From assembly GCA_030620115.1 (NCBI GenBank), contig JAUXFG010000007.1, positions 1-47,079 of the forward strand: DNA of 47,079 nt. Reading direction: 5' to 3'. This document shows, piece after piece, positions 8,935 to 18,188 of the stretch (positions within the stretch are counted from its first letter, which is position 1; each line of letters opens with the position of its first letter). The DNA is from Candidatus Fermentibacterota bacterium (GTDB lineage: Bacteria > JAFGKV01). The notes beneath the pieces were generated by a model. That model ran no database searches. It was not told the origin of the DNA and saw nothing but the letters and a program-made list of their open reading frames with translations. The translations under genes and the position numbers were made by a program.

Positions 8935-9015
8935 GTTCAGGGGTTCAGAGTTCAGAGTTGAGGGGGGATCAGCGGCCAAGGGCCGGGCGGTTTCCTGAAC
9001 GCTGAACCCCTGAAC
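8935..9015. repeat. Palindromic repeat family B, copy 1
   Basis: GTTCAGGGGTTCAG at 8935-8948 is matched exactly by its reverse complement CTGAACCCCTGAAC at 9002-9015. The 50-base loop contains a GC-rich hairpin (GGCCAAGGGCC). Related copies lie at 29551 and 40234. The rest of the gap from 8870 to 9473 holds only the two weak small ORF candidates described at 9194. Confidence 0.8.
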
Positions 9016-9193
9016 TCCCGCAATACCCAATCGAACTTGTTTGACTTATTTACTCAAACAATCGAAATGTGGGCAGCCAAAACCTGTGAACGCTTGCGGC
9101 AAACAGAACACCCGCAGATCGAAAACATGAAGTCGGCTAGGCAATCAGTACCCCCTGCTGGGAAATCTCAAGCCCGAGCCAAGGAGGCCGCAG

Positions 9194-9301
9194 ATGACCT
9201 TCCTCGATTACGCTTTCCTCCGGTACTTCGGAATGACACGATGTGGTACTTGCATTCCCACTTCGTGTGGCTTAAGCTCTCCTTCTTTCTCATGTGGATA
9301 G
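9194..9301 (+). CDS. Possible 35-residue Cys-containing peptide
   Basis: An ATG at 9194 is preceded at 6 bases by AAGGAGG (9181-9187), one of the strongest ribosome sites in the window. It opens a 35-codon frame with a hydrophobic aromatic first half and four cysteines in the second (RCGTC, TSCG, FSCG), ending with TAG. It lies divergent from a radical SAM/SPASM gene. In a different frame the same DNA encodes a peptide ending in a single hydrophobic helix (stop at 9321). There is no homology I recognise, and the GGAATGACA piece inside resembles other dispersed repeats. This may be a peptide precursor, a membrane micropeptide, or chance. Confidence 0.25.
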   Translation: MTFLDYAFLRYFGMTRCGTCIPTSCGLSSPSFSCG

Positions 9302-9472
9302 CCCTTTCCTTGTGGCTTTGAGCGGTCCACAACCAAAAGGCCTATCCCTATCCCCGTAAATGTCACGCGCTGGAAGTCTCCCGGCAAGGCCGGGGGGGTT
9401 CTCTTGACTTATCCTCTAATGCGAGTCTCCGAAGACACTCAGGGGTCCAGGCTCGTTATGGAGGTCAGGCGG

Positions 9473-10708
9473 ATGAAAGGAAGACACCAACTTTGCAGTC
9501 TTTGTATCTTGAGCGCCTGTTTGCTGTCACAAGCACCGTCGGATGCGAATCAGCCGGAAGCAGTCCCTTCAAGAGTCAAATGCTCATCTTCACCGACGGA
9601 AGGCTTCGTTGTCCTCGAATTGGAGGAGCTTTGGTACGCGGATAGCGAAGACGAGGAGTACCTGTTCGGTCTTATTGTTGACGCGGCTGCAGACCAAGAC
9701 GGGAATGTCTACCTTCTCGACAGACAACTCGCCGATGCTAAGGTCTTCTCCGCGGATGGCCAATACCTCAAAACCCTAAGCCGGCGGGGCGAAGGCCCGG
9801 GAGAGACCCAACAACCACGGGGCCTCTCGATTTCTGACGATGGGGTCGTTGAGATTTTCCAGGATTTCCCACCCAAGTACGTGTGGATTGACCAAATCGG
9901 TCGACCTGTAGAGTCGGTCCAGCTCGACCTCCATGGCTCCGGGGGACCGGCGGTCGGGAATCTCCGATGGGCCGTTGTGAAGAACGGCAGGTTCTTCGCG
10001 TCCTGGTCGGTGCTGCGGCTTATGCACGACAAAATGCATGAGGTTTCCATTCTTGCGAGTTTCGATTCAAAGGGACAGCAACTGGTACAATACTACACAG
10101 ATACACGACCGATAGGATCGGCTCCCAACCCAGACTGCGACTACTTATCTTTCAGACCTGGTGGCTGGGACGTGGATTCCGCCGGGCGAGTCTATGCCCT
10201 TCGAGAATGTGGCCCGTACGCAGTCACGGTCTACGACTCAACGGGAAGTGAGTGTGCTGCATTTGAATGTGAGCATCAGCGCCGAAGAAGATCAGAAGAG
10301 GAGCTCAGACGAATTGAGATCATCTACCGCAAGACGGAGGGAATACCGCGAAACGCCGACGTCAGGATGAATCCCGACGCCCCGGCACTGGTTTCTGTCC
10401 GAGTCGCTGGGAATGGGGAGGTCTGGATTCTGCCAGACCAAGACCCTGCCGATCAAGCGAGAGGAGTTCTCGCTACGTATGACATTCTCACTCCCGCAGG
10501 CGATCTCGTTCGCAAGGTTCAAGTCGCCGGCGATCGTGACTACTCGCGGGATAGCTGGCACTGGATCTCCAGCGAACGTTTGATAGTCGTCCGAGGCTAC
10601 AGGACTATGTATGCTTCATACATTGCATCCACAGAACTGCAAACCATGGATGAGAGCGCCACTGACGATATGGAGATAGTCTGTTATTCAGTTCGCGAGA
10701 ATCCCTGA
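9473..10708 (+). CDS. 6-bladed beta-propeller lipoprotein
   Basis: 411 residues from the ATG at 9473, preceded by GGAGGT at 7 bases; upstream in-frame codons lack such a site. The N-terminus has a hydrophobic segment ending in LSAC, a plausible lipobox. The body shows NHL-like blade signatures: DAAADQDGNVYLLDRQLADA, then VFSADGQYLKTLSRRGEGPGE, and later VDSAGRVYALRECGPYAVTVYDSTG and GNGEVWILPDQDP. The GxGPGE turn is typical of the 6-bladed propeller family widespread in Bacteroidota and related phyla. These proteins are extracytoplasmic and probably bind ligands or proteins; the ligand is unknown. It stands alone, with no operon partner. Confidence 0.8.
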   Translation: MKGRHQLCSLCILSACLLSQAPSDANQPEAVPSRVKCSSSPTEGFVVLELEELWYADSEDEEYLFGLIVDAAADQDGNVYLLDRQLADAKVFSADGQYLKTLSRRGEGPGETQQPRGLSISDDGVVEIFQDFPPKYVWIDQIGRPVESVQLDLHGSGGPAVGNLRWAVVKNGRFFASWSVLRLMHDKMHEVSILASFDSKGQQLVQYYTDTRPIGSAPNPDCDYLSFRPGGWDVDSAGRVYALRECGPYAVTVYDSTGSECAAFECEHQRRRRSEEELRRIEIIYRKTEGIPRNADVRMNPDAPALVSVRVAGNGEVWILPDQDPADQARGVLATYDILTPAGDLVRKVQVAGDRDYSRDSWHWISSERLIVVRGYRTMYASYIASTELQTMDESATDDMEIVCYSVRENP

Positions 10709-10890
10709 CACGTTATATAATTTGGAAACTCTGTCGCGCGAACTGCTGGAGCTATGAGCTACTGAACATCAGCATGTTCAACCATGATCTTGCGGACCAC
10801 ATCCAACCTCTCATCTTAACCATCAAGACACTGGGGCATTCCCTCCTTTGTCATATAGTGATGTTGCCCGGGAACTCGCATCTCATCCCA

Positions 10891-11880
10891 TCAATCCGTT
10901 GGACTGGCAAGATCGAGGAAACACGTCAGCGTCTCAAGAAGATCCGCCCTCCATTTCGACTCGATCTCCGCAGATCGTTCCTCCCCGAGTGACTCCCTGG
11001 CACCCTTGATAATCGGGTCCACAGTCAGATTGGAGGCAAGCACTTCTGCACTCCTAACGAGAGCACTGCGCTCAGATTGAGGAATGCTCGTAATCGAGAG
11101 GCTGAGTAGCTCAAAGGCTCGGATTCTCCATCTGCACTCAAATGCCTCCAGCCCTTCCTCCTCGCTGAGCTCCTTGAGATCAAGAATTCCGCGGCGAATA
11201 TCCGTGTCCTCAATCCTCCATATGACATCTTCGCCCTTCGCGATCTTTGCCAGCTCACCATTGACTCGTTCGTCGCGTCTTGAATCATCATCAAACAGAA
11301 AGAGAGAGACCGCAGCTTCTATCCTCACCGAGGGGCTCGAATCCTCGCAAACCAACAAAAGAAGGCGAGATTCTATTTCATTTCGTGTTGACCCTCTCAA
11401 CTCCTCCAAAGCGAACTTGCCCAGATTCCTGGCTGCCTCCATTCGAAGGCCTGGATATAGCGGTTCATCGAGCAACCCAATGAGGCAGGATACGACCCTG
11501 TCCCTGCAATACGCTTCTTCTTCGCTGGAAGCAAATCCCTCAATTCCATGCAGCTCGGCCTGCTTGCGTTGGAAGTAGCCTCCTGCCAAAGAGGTTGGAG
11601 CAAGCTCTCTTGGAGTGTTCCACCAATCCGTCCATGGTGGAATGTTGGGATGGCCTGGCGGATCCTTCGACGTATCTGTGGCACGTCGAATCTCCTCTTC
11701 CAGCTCAAGCAGCAATGCCGAGGTGTCGGCATCCTGGGCGCCGATCGCCCCGGCACTCTCTCCTGGGATGGCGTTCTCGGCTTCACTATCATTCGCAATG
11801 TCGACTTCTGCCAATGGCCCAGCACCGAGGGGCCAGATCGAAAAGACAACCATCGCGATCAGCACTACTCCGAATCTCAT
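10891..11880 (-). CDS. Secreted protein with HEAT-like helical repeats
   Basis: 329 residues with a signal peptide (MRFGVVLIAMVVFSIWPLGA, then GPLAEV). A low-complexity acidic linker to about residue 65 is followed by helical repeats such as PGLRMEAARNLGKFALEEL and SPSVRIEAAVSLFLFDDDS, in the style of HEAT/PBS-lyase repeats. It is probably a periplasmic or exported scaffold. It converges with the propeller gene. No precise family or partner is visible. Confidence 0.7.
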   Translation of the reverse strand: MRFGVVLIAMVVFSIWPLGAGPLAEVDIANDSEAENAIPGESAGAIGAQDADTSALLLELEEEIRRATDTSKDPPGHPNIPPWTDWWNTPRELAPTSLAGGYFQRKQAELHGIEGFASSEEEAYCRDRVVSCLIGLLDEPLYPGLRMEAARNLGKFALEELRGSTRNEIESRLLLLVCEDSSPSVRIEAAVSLFLFDDDSRRDERVNGELAKIAKGEDVIWRIEDTDIRRGILDLKELSEEEGLEAFECRWRIRAFELLSLSITSIPQSERSALVRSAEVLASNLTVDPIIKGARESLGEERSAEIESKWRADLLETLTCFLDLASPTD

Positions 11881-12046
11881 CGGGGACCTCCTCTACCCAA
11901 AGGGCAATGTAGGACAATACGCCAAAGTCGTCGACTACCGGCCAAAGTGATCGATTTCTTGAACAGAACATCGGCTGGATCCGTTTGACGGCAGGATCGC
12001 AACGCGAAGCAAGGCTCCGTTTCCGACACAGCCCTACTTCTGTTTT

Positions 12047-12065
12047 GATAATGATACTGAATATC
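12047..12065. promoter_or_regulatory. Possible Fur-type operator
   Basis: GATAATGATACTGAATATC matches the 19-base Fur box consensus GATAATGATAATCATTATC at 16 of 19 positions by direct comparison. It lies in the otherwise gene-free gap 11880-12442, about 170 bases before the secreted protein gene on the minus strand and 380 before the toast-rack gene on the plus strand. Neither neighbour is an obvious iron gene, so this may be chance. Apart from this site I see only short unconvincing ORFs in the gap. Confidence 0.3.
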
Positions 12066-12441
12066 GATCATGGCCGCCACCTGGCACTCCAATTCCGGTA
12101 GCAATTGACCCACTTCTTTGAAGATGGCAACGATATAGACTTCAGATGGTGAGCGTCAACACTTTTCTGAAACGCCATGACTCACAACACCCAAGTGGCG
12201 AAACCATTCGCCCTCTACGAACCAGGCACCAGTTCTGCTATCGGCAAGCTCGATCGCAGAATTGGTTCGCCCACATTCCCGGAATCGGTTCGTGGAATCG
12301 GGATCGGACTAAGCTCTCTCATTGGGGTGCTTGGATGTTGCCATGATGCCCGCCAGGACATACTTCTGTGGCAATCGCGAGAGGAGATGTGAGATACTCC
12401 GGAAGTGACGGCAGGGAGCTACTCGAAGACGAGGAGATGCT

Positions 12442-13239
12442 ATGAGACAACCGACTGACATCAAGACTGTGGTACGCGATCTTCCGGTTCTGGTTCTGGC
12501 CGTCTTCTGTGGATGCATGGGCACGGTAGAAGTCGGGGAGCTGCAGACGGTTGCCCATCGTATTGAACTTCAGGGAGCGGAATCGGTTTCTGCCACCATC
12601 GAGCTGCATAGTGGGACATTGAGGATTGCCGGCGGCGACAGTCTCTTGCTGCAAGGCGGCTTTTCCTACAACGTGGCCTCCTGGAAACCGGAGATTGATT
12701 ATCAGCTTGAGGGCACTCGGGGCAAACTGAGAATCCACCAGCCTTCCCATCGCAATGCCCTCACCATGCGGAGGACCCGCAACGAATGGGACCTTCGCTT
12801 CAACCGTGATGTACCCCTCCACCTCGAGATTGATATGGGAGCAGGCGAGGGAGAACTCACGCTGGCTCATCTTTCAGTGATCACCCTTGATCTAAATCTG
12901 GGTGCAGGGGAGGTTCGGCTCGATCTCGCGGGAAATGAATCGCTGGAGCGCCTGAACGTCAGTCTCGGCGCAGGCAGTGCAGAAATCGATCTTACGGGCA
13001 CATGGGACCATGATTTGACCGCTGAGGTTGATGCCGGTGTCGGCGAACTCACGGTTCGGTTACCGGAGAGTATCGGCGTGCTGGTCAATGTCGACAAGGC
13101 CATCGGCGGCCTCAAGACAAAAGGGTTGAGGAAGGAGGGAGAGTCATATGTCAATGATGCCTACGGCGCTTCAGAAACAAGCATTCGTCTCCTCATCAAT
13201 ACCGGCGTGGGCCAGATCAATCTCGATGTAATCCCCTAA
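12442..13239 (+). CDS. Toast-rack family lipoprotein
   Basis: 265 residues. A short hydrophobic N-terminus (LPVLVLAVFCGCMG) contains two cysteines in a lipobox-like setting. Residues about 45-110 match the toast_rack N-terminal pattern (ATIELHSGTLRIAGGDSLLL, then YQLEGTRGKLRI). The second half is a series of beta-helix-like rungs, each with a Gly-Ala-Gly-Glu turn (DMGAGEGELTL, NLGAGEVRLDL, SLGAGSAEIDL, DAGVGELTVRL, NTGVGQINLDV), as in LiaF-like/DUF2154 proteins. Relatives are linked to envelope stress sensing, but its role here is unknown. GAGGAG precedes the ATG. Confidence 0.8.
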   Translation: MRQPTDIKTVVRDLPVLVLAVFCGCMGTVEVGELQTVAHRIELQGAESVSATIELHSGTLRIAGGDSLLLQGGFSYNVASWKPEIDYQLEGTRGKLRIHQPSHRNALTMRRTRNEWDLRFNRDVPLHLEIDMGAGEGELTLAHLSVITLDLNLGAGEVRLDLAGNESLERLNVSLGAGSAEIDLTGTWDHDLTAEVDAGVGELTVRLPESIGVLVNVDKAIGGLKTKGLRKEGESYVNDAYGASETSIRLLINTGVGQINLDVIP

Positions 13240-13296
13240 GGGTTCGCACAGGAATAAGCTACATCGAGGCCAGGCCAATAGAAAGGAGGTTGACCT

Positions 13297-14328
13297 TTGG
13301 AACTCGCTACTGCCCATGTCGTAGGAAAGCTGCTCGATCAAAACGAAACACTCGTCATTGTGTCAGTGCTCGGGCGACAAGGTTCTACCCCTGCTCCGCT
13401 CCATGCTAGCTTGGTGATGCACGAAGACGGTGTGTTCGGCACCGTAGGCGGCGGAACAGTTGAGGCCCAGGCCATTGAGGTCGCCCGCCGGGTGCTCGGC
13501 ACCACGCATCCGGAAATCCATACCATCAGCATGGACGCCCAGGAAGCATCCAATGAAGGGATGCTCTGCGGTGGAGCAATCACCTTCCTATTCGAGCCGC
13601 TGGAGGGTCGCCAGGCCGGATTGTGGCACGCGGCGATCGAAAGCTCGGCCGGAGGAGACACGGGGCTTTTTGTGGTGCGGGTGAATCAGTCAAGCCCTGA
13701 ACTGGAAGTATCGAGGAGCTGGGTGATTGGTCGCGCGGTGACTGATCTCGACGATCTTCGCCGGGATGCAAAAAGGGCTCTCGCCAGCCAAGTCCCCACC
13801 ACGGTAGAGAAGCCCGGTCTCCTTTTCCTGCTCGATCCGGTAATCGTGCCGGATGAATTGCTGGTTTTCGGTGCCGGTCATCTCGCACACGCCCTTGTGC
13901 CACTGGCATCTACGGTGGGATTCAGATGCTGGGTTATTGATGATAGGCCGGACTTCGCATCAAGGGAACGATTCCCAAAAGCCCACAAGATCATGGTGGC
14001 TGATCCGGTGGCCACGGTTCCCAGGCTCCCCACCGGTGATCATGTATGGGCGGTAATCGTCACCAGGGGACACAAGGATGACGCCCGGGTTCTCCGCTGC
14101 CTCCTGAGCAACTCCTACCGATACATTGGTTTGATCGGCTCAGCCCGCAAGAAAGAGATCATCTGGGAAAGCCTCATCAAAGAGGGTACAGACCCGCCCC
14201 TCCTTGATGCAGTTCACTGCCCCATCGGGCTCCCCTTGGGCGGTTCAACGCCGGGAGAGATCGCGCTCTCCATTGCAGCGGAACTCGTCGCCGTCAAACA
14301 CGGATGTCATGCTGTTCTGAAAGAATAG
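13297..14328 (+). CDS. xdhC: XdhC family molybdenum-cofactor insertion protein
   Basis: 343 residues, starting at TTG 13297 behind an excellent ribosome site (AAAGGAGGT, 7 bases away). The N-terminal XdhC_CoxI domain has VSVLGRQGSTPAPLHASLVM and GTVGGGTVEAQAIEVAR. The C-terminal Rossmann domain starts at LLVFGAGHLAHALVPLA and ends with GLIGSARKKEI and PIGLPLGGSTPGEIALSIAAE. XdhC proteins bind and sulfurate molybdenum cofactor for xanthine-dehydrogenase-type hydroxylases. No hydroxylase subunit or MobA is in the window, so the partner must be encoded elsewhere. The presence of a tRNA-Sec gene makes a selenium-dependent hydroxylase thinkable, but that is speculation. Confidence 0.9.
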   Translation: MELATAHVVGKLLDQNETLVIVSVLGRQGSTPAPLHASLVMHEDGVFGTVGGGTVEAQAIEVARRVLGTTHPEIHTISMDAQEASNEGMLCGGAITFLFEPLEGRQAGLWHAAIESSAGGDTGLFVVRVNQSSPELEVSRSWVIGRAVTDLDDLRRDAKRALASQVPTTVEKPGLLFLLDPVIVPDELLVFGAGHLAHALVPLASTVGFRCWVIDDRPDFASRERFPKAHKIMVADPVATVPRLPTGDHVWAVIVTRGHKDDARVLRCLLSNSYRYIGLIGSARKKEIIWESLIKEGTDPPLLDAVHCPIGLPLGGSTPGEIALSIAAELVAVKHGCHAVLKE

Positions 14329-14387
14329 CGAAGCTGCGCCTCAAACCGACGAGTGATAACGCCGTGCGCATTGATTGAGGCGCAGCG

Positions 14388-14470
14388 ATGCTGGTTGCTG
14401 GTCACTGGATACTGGATGGAACCCGGATCGTTCCGTTCTCCTTCCAGCATCAAGCATCAGCTCGCAGCTA
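14388..14470. repeat. Palindromic repeat (CTGGT/CCAGCA type)
   Basis: ATGCTGGTTGCTGGTCACTG at 14388 and CTTCCAGCATCAAGCATCAG around 14443-14462 form imperfect inverted arms around a GGAACCCGGATCGTTCC inner stem. It lies between xdhC and the MITE-like element in a gap with no genes. I see only this copy in the window. Confidence 0.55.
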
Positions 14471-14532
14471 ACCCACAAACATCGTTGCAAAACTTGACTC
14501 GTTTGTGAAGTTTCCAACCTATTGAAGACGGC

Positions 14533-14727
14533 TAGCCCTGACTTCTCATCGGCTTTCGAAGCGAAGCCGCCGAGATGGTTCTGAATGCGAGGCTTGCGAC
14601 TGAGGCTTCCGCAGGCGTATCCTCTGTGATACGTCGAGGAAGCCGACGGAGCGTAACAAAGTCCCGCGTCGGACGCGGGATGCCATATCGGCGGCTGCAG
14701 CCGAAAGTTGGTGAGAAGTCCGGGCTA
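14533..14727. mobile_element. MITE-like element, copy 1 (195 bp)
   Basis: It begins TAGCCCTGACTTCTCATC and ends GGTGAGAAGTCCGGGCTA, which are inverted repeats of each other. The interior contains GCGAAGCCGCCGAGATGG and a GCTGCAGCCGAAA stretch shared with copies at 36741 and 44751, and a GATGGTTCTGAATGCGAG stretch shared with the relic at 27802. No transposase is encoded, and the ORFs inside are artefacts. The right end, read on the minus strand, supplies the TAG stop of the M16 peptidase gene. The ends suggest TA target duplication, as in IS630/mariner-type elements (inference). Confidence 0.8.
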
Positions 14728-15999
14728 TTGAACCAACCCCTCCCGAAGCCCTGCGGGCTCTTTGTCCACTGGACCCACCAATGCAGCCACCGGATCCTGA
14801 TGCCAGAAAAGTCGACGCGCGGCTTCAAGAACCTGCTCGCCTGTGACTCGACCCACCGCGCTCAGGGACTCATCCAGACTCATGAATCTCCCATAGTAGA
14901 GCTCCTGAGTCGCAAGACGGGTCATCCGGGCTGAGGTGCTTTCCTGACTGAGGACCAGCGCTCCCTTGATCTGCTCCTTCGCTTCGGAAAGCTCTTGTGC
15001 GCTAATCCCTTTTCTGCAGACATCACCAATCTCTCCAGAGAGGAGCGAAGAGGCCTGCGCCACATTGGAACCATCCGTCGCGAGATACACCGCCATGTAC
15101 CCTGCGCTTCGCATCTGCGAGAGGTGAGAGTAGACGGAATAGGCAAGCCCGTATTCTTCCCGTATCACTTGAAAAAGGCGAGAGCCCATGCCCCCGCCCA
15201 GGGCTGCATTCAGAACCAGCAGAGGAAACCGGGTCTCGGACAGGGCGCCCTCGGTTCGTGATCCCAGGAGGATATGAACCTGCGCTACTTGTCGTTGCTC
15301 AATGATTGTCCGACGTACATCGGGAGAAAATCCGGGGATCTTTCGTGCGCTGGCGCCATTCTGCGGGAAGGCCAGGTACTGCTCGATCAGAGACCCGAGT
15401 CGGTCCGGATCCACTCTCCCGGCAGCCGCCACCGTCAGGGTCGCCGGCCCGTATAACGAGCGCTGGTACGCGCGTATCGTCTCCCCCGAGACATGAGAGA
15501 CCGATTCCCTCGTTCCCAGTAGACTGGAACCCATGGGATGCCCGGGCCATAACCCACGAGGCAGAAGCTCGTGCACAAGCTCTTCAGGGGAGTCCTCTAG
15601 ATCACTGAACTCCTCCAGTACGACCCGTTTCTCCTTGGAAAGCTGTTCCTCATCGAACCTGTTGTGCACGAGGATGTCGGACAAGACATCGATGGCCACT
15701 TCCAGGTGATCATCAAGCACCACCGCATAGTAGCAGCAGAACTCCTTTTCCGTGAAGGCGCCAAGATGCCCCCCGCGGCCTTCCACTGCGCGGGCGATTT
15801 CCCGCGCAGATCTCCTTTCGGTTCCTTTGAACATGAGATGTTCGAGCAGGTGTGCCACCCCTTCTTCACCGGCAGTCTCGAACACGCCACCAGCCTCGAC
15901 CCAGAAACCGATGGCCACACTTCTCACATGGTCCATGGGATGGCAGAGAAGCCGCGTACCTCCGGGCAATATGGTACGGCTAATCAGAGCTGGATTCAT
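14725..15999 (-). CDS. M16 family zinc peptidase
   Basis: 424 residues, the usual size of single-chain bacterial processing-peptidase-like proteins. The inverted zinc motif HLLEH (HxxEH) is in EGVAHLLEHLMFKGTERRSA near residue 50, with the downstream glutamates of ...VVLEEFSDLED completing the site. The second M16 domain has GGGMGSRLFQVIREEYGLAYSV, the conserved Arg/Tyr substrate-binding segment. Such proteases commonly follow pnp in bacteria, as here, where the start lies 8 bases past the pnp stop with an AGAGG site. The stop codon is contributed by a MITE-like element. It degrades or processes peptides; the exact substrate is unknown. Confidence 0.92.
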   Translation of the reverse strand: MNPALISRTILPGGTRLLCHPMDHVRSVAIGFWVEAGGVFETAGEEGVAHLLEHLMFKGTERRSAREIARAVEGRGGHLGAFTEKEFCCYYAVVLDDHLEVAIDVLSDILVHNRFDEEQLSKEKRVVLEEFSDLEDSPEELVHELLPRGLWPGHPMGSSLLGTRESVSHVSGETIRAYQRSLYGPATLTVAAAGRVDPDRLGSLIEQYLAFPQNGASARKIPGFSPDVRRTIIEQRQVAQVHILLGSRTEGALSETRFPLLVLNAALGGGMGSRLFQVIREEYGLAYSVYSHLSQMRSAGYMAVYLATDGSNVAQASSLLSGEIGDVCRKGISAQELSEAKEQIKGALVLSQESTSARMTRLATQELYYGRFMSLDESLSAVGRVTGEQVLEAARRLFWHQDPVAALVGPVDKEPAGLREGLVQ

Positions 16000-16007
16000 C
16001 GCATCCT

Positions 16008-18179
16008 CTATCTGCCGCGCCGTGGAGATCGGCTTCGTCCCTGGAACCCTCGATCCCTGCCTCGATTGTCACCGCGTTCCCGGGGAGGTTCTTCTTCTCC
16101 GGCTTCCCGAGGAAGCAAAACCTTCCGACTGAGGTCGATTCGGCCTTGCTCATCGATGCCGATACACTGTACTTCAACTTCATCGCCTTCGTGCAGCACG
16201 TCTTCCACTTTCTCCACACGACGATGCGCAAGCTGTGAGATATGCACCAGACCATCCTGCCCGGGCAGAATCTCAACAAACGCGCCAAAATTGGTGATCC
16301 GCTTCACCTTCCCTTGGTAGGTCTTGCCGATTTCGGCTTCCTGAACAAGACCCTCGATCCACTCACGCGCCTTCCTGCTGCACTCCTGATCCACCGCAGC
16401 TATGATCACTGTACCATCATCCGAGATATCGATCTTGGCCCCTGTCTCTTCCGTTATCTTCCGTATCATCTTGCCGCCGGGACCGATGATATCCCCAATC
16501 CGGCTCGTCTTCACCTTCAGGATAATGATCCGGGGAGCAAATGGGGAAAGATCCTCCCGGGGTTCTGCGATGGCTCCGGCCATGGCATCAAGGATCTTCA
16601 GTCTCGCGGTCCTGGCCTTCTTCAGCGCCTGCGTCATCTCATCGAGACCGATCCCGGAGATCTTGAGATCCATTTGAAAGGCCGTGATCCCTTCTCTGGT
16701 CCCTGCAACCTTGAGGTCCATGTCGCCAAGATGGTCCTCGTCACCCAATATGTCCGTCAAGATCACCGATCCGTCATCACCCTTGATGAGGCCCATGGCG
16801 ATGCCGGCGATACCTGCCCGTATCGGAACTCCCGCATCCATGAGGGCCAGAGATCCTGCACACACAGTCGCCATGGAAGATGATCCATTGGACTCCAGGA
16901 TCTCGGAGACGATCCTGACGGTGTAGGGGAATACCTCCTCATTGGGAATGGCGGGTTCTATCGCCCGTTCCGCCAAAATGCCGTGGCCGATCTCCCGCCT
17001 TCCCGGGCCCCGAATGGGCCGGACTTCCCCCACACTGTACGAGGGGAAATTGTAATGAAGCATATAGCTTTTCCAGCTCTCCCCCTCCAGATCCTCAATC
17101 TTCTGCTCATCCATCTTCGTCCCCAGAGTCACTGTAGTCAGGCTTTGGGTTTGTCCTCGAGTAAAGAGCGCCGACCCATGAGTCCTGGGCAGAACTCCCA
17201 CCTCGCAGGAGAGCTCTCTGATCTCATCGAATCCTCGTCCATCCAACCTCAGTCCCTGGTTCAGAATCCTGTCTCGTACGATCTCCTTCTCTCTGTCATG
17301 GAGCAAAGAGAGAATGTGCTCCTCTGACTCGGGGAACTCCTCTTCCAAGGCGGTGAGGGTCTTTCCCTTTACGTCTTCTAATGCGGCGAGTCGTTCTTCC
17401 TTAGCGGTCAACGTGAGCGCCTTCTGGAGATCCTCTTCGGCCAGACGATTGACCTGGGAGACAAGCTCAGCCGGAAGAGCCGGCGGTACGAATTCCATCT
17501 TCGGCTTTCCTGCCATGGCCACTAGTTCTTCCTGGAGGGCCACGATGGGGCGGATGTGTTCGGCCGCAAAGGCCAATGCTCCCACCATCTGATCTTCACT
17601 GATCTCTTGCGCCCCTCCTTCAACCATCACGATAGCGTCAGCAGATCCAGCCACCACGAGATTCAAGGAACTCCCATCAAGGTCCAAGAAGCGTGGATTC
17701 AGCACGTATTCTCCATCTATCATCCCAACCCTCACCGCGGCAATGGGCCCGTTGAAGGGAATATCGCTGAGGGAGAGCGCTGCCGAGGCTCCGATGAGCC
17801 CCAGCGTATCAGCACTGTTCTCTTGATCTGAGGAAAGCACGGTGCAAAAGACCTGTATCTCCCGTTTGAAGCCCTTCGGGAAAAGCGGTCGGATGGGTCG
17901 ATCCATCTGCCGAGCACTCAGCACTTCCACTTCCTTGGGTCTGCCCTCCCGCTTGAAAAACCCGCCCGGGATCTTGCCCACGGCATAGGCCTTTTCTCTG
18001 TATTCCATGGTGAGAGGAAAAAAGCTCAACCCCTCTCTGTCTTTTTTGGAAGCCACGGCAGTGACAAGTACTACGGTGTCACCGTAACGGACCTGCACCG
18101 CGCCGTTGGCCTGTTTGGCCAGCTTTCCGGTTTCAATGAAGAGCTCTCTACCTCCGAGCTCCATGCTACATCGATGCAT
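16008..18179 (-). CDS. pnp: Polyribonucleotide nucleotidyltransferase
   Basis: 723 residues from ATG 18179, with AGGAG 6 bases upstream overlapping the rpsO stop. There are two RNase PH domains (about 1-240 and 315-545; second core FTRGQTQSLTTVTLGT), then a KH domain with IGPGGKMIRKI (about 560-620) and an S1 domain with KVKRITNFGAFVEILPGQDG (about 625-695). A short Arg/Gly-rich tail (RGRDRGFQGRSRSPRRGR) may bind RNA or partners. It degrades RNA phosphorolytically and acts in the degradosome. Its place directly after rpsO is the classic rpsO-pnp arrangement. Confidence 0.98.
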   Translation of the reverse strand: MHRCSMELGGRELFIETGKLAKQANGAVQVRYGDTVVLVTAVASKKDREGLSFFPLTMEYREKAYAVGKIPGGFFKREGRPKEVEVLSARQMDRPIRPLFPKGFKREIQVFCTVLSSDQENSADTLGLIGASAALSLSDIPFNGPIAAVRVGMIDGEYVLNPRFLDLDGSSLNLVVAGSADAIVMVEGGAQEISEDQMVGALAFAAEHIRPIVALQEELVAMAGKPKMEFVPPALPAELVSQVNRLAEEDLQKALTLTAKEERLAALEDVKGKTLTALEEEFPESEEHILSLLHDREKEIVRDRILNQGLRLDGRGFDEIRELSCEVGVLPRTHGSALFTRGQTQSLTTVTLGTKMDEQKIEDLEGESWKSYMLHYNFPSYSVGEVRPIRGPGRREIGHGILAERAIEPAIPNEEVFPYTVRIVSEILESNGSSSMATVCAGSLALMDAGVPIRAGIAGIAMGLIKGDDGSVILTDILGDEDHLGDMDLKVAGTREGITAFQMDLKISGIGLDEMTQALKKARTARLKILDAMAGAIAEPREDLSPFAPRIIILKVKTSRIGDIIGPGGKMIRKITEETGAKIDISDDGTVIIAAVDQECSRKAREWIEGLVQEAEIGKTYQGKVKRITNFGAFVEILPGQDGLVHISQLAHRRVEKVEDVLHEGDEVEVQCIGIDEQGRIDLSRKVLLPREAGEEEPPRERGDNRGRDRGFQGRSRSPRRGR

Positions 18180-18188
18180 TCTCAACTC

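Noticed and set aside
9380-9394. CCCGGC/GCCGGG stem before the propeller gene as a terminator
   Set aside because: Only six pairs, followed by G residues and not a T-run, and no upstream plus-strand gene needs it.
12146-12445. Two open frames joined by an in-frame TGA at 12344, considered as a selenocysteine codon because selC is present
   Set aside because: No known selenoprotein family, no clear hairpin directly after the TGA, and no good start; chance is more likely.
14532-14828. ORF across the MITE-like element (with LAFRTISAASLRKP), similar to short ORFs over the copies at 27802 and 36741
   Set aside because: Similar peptides arise wherever the element occurs; the frame is set by the repeat, has no ribosome site and overlaps the M16 gene end.
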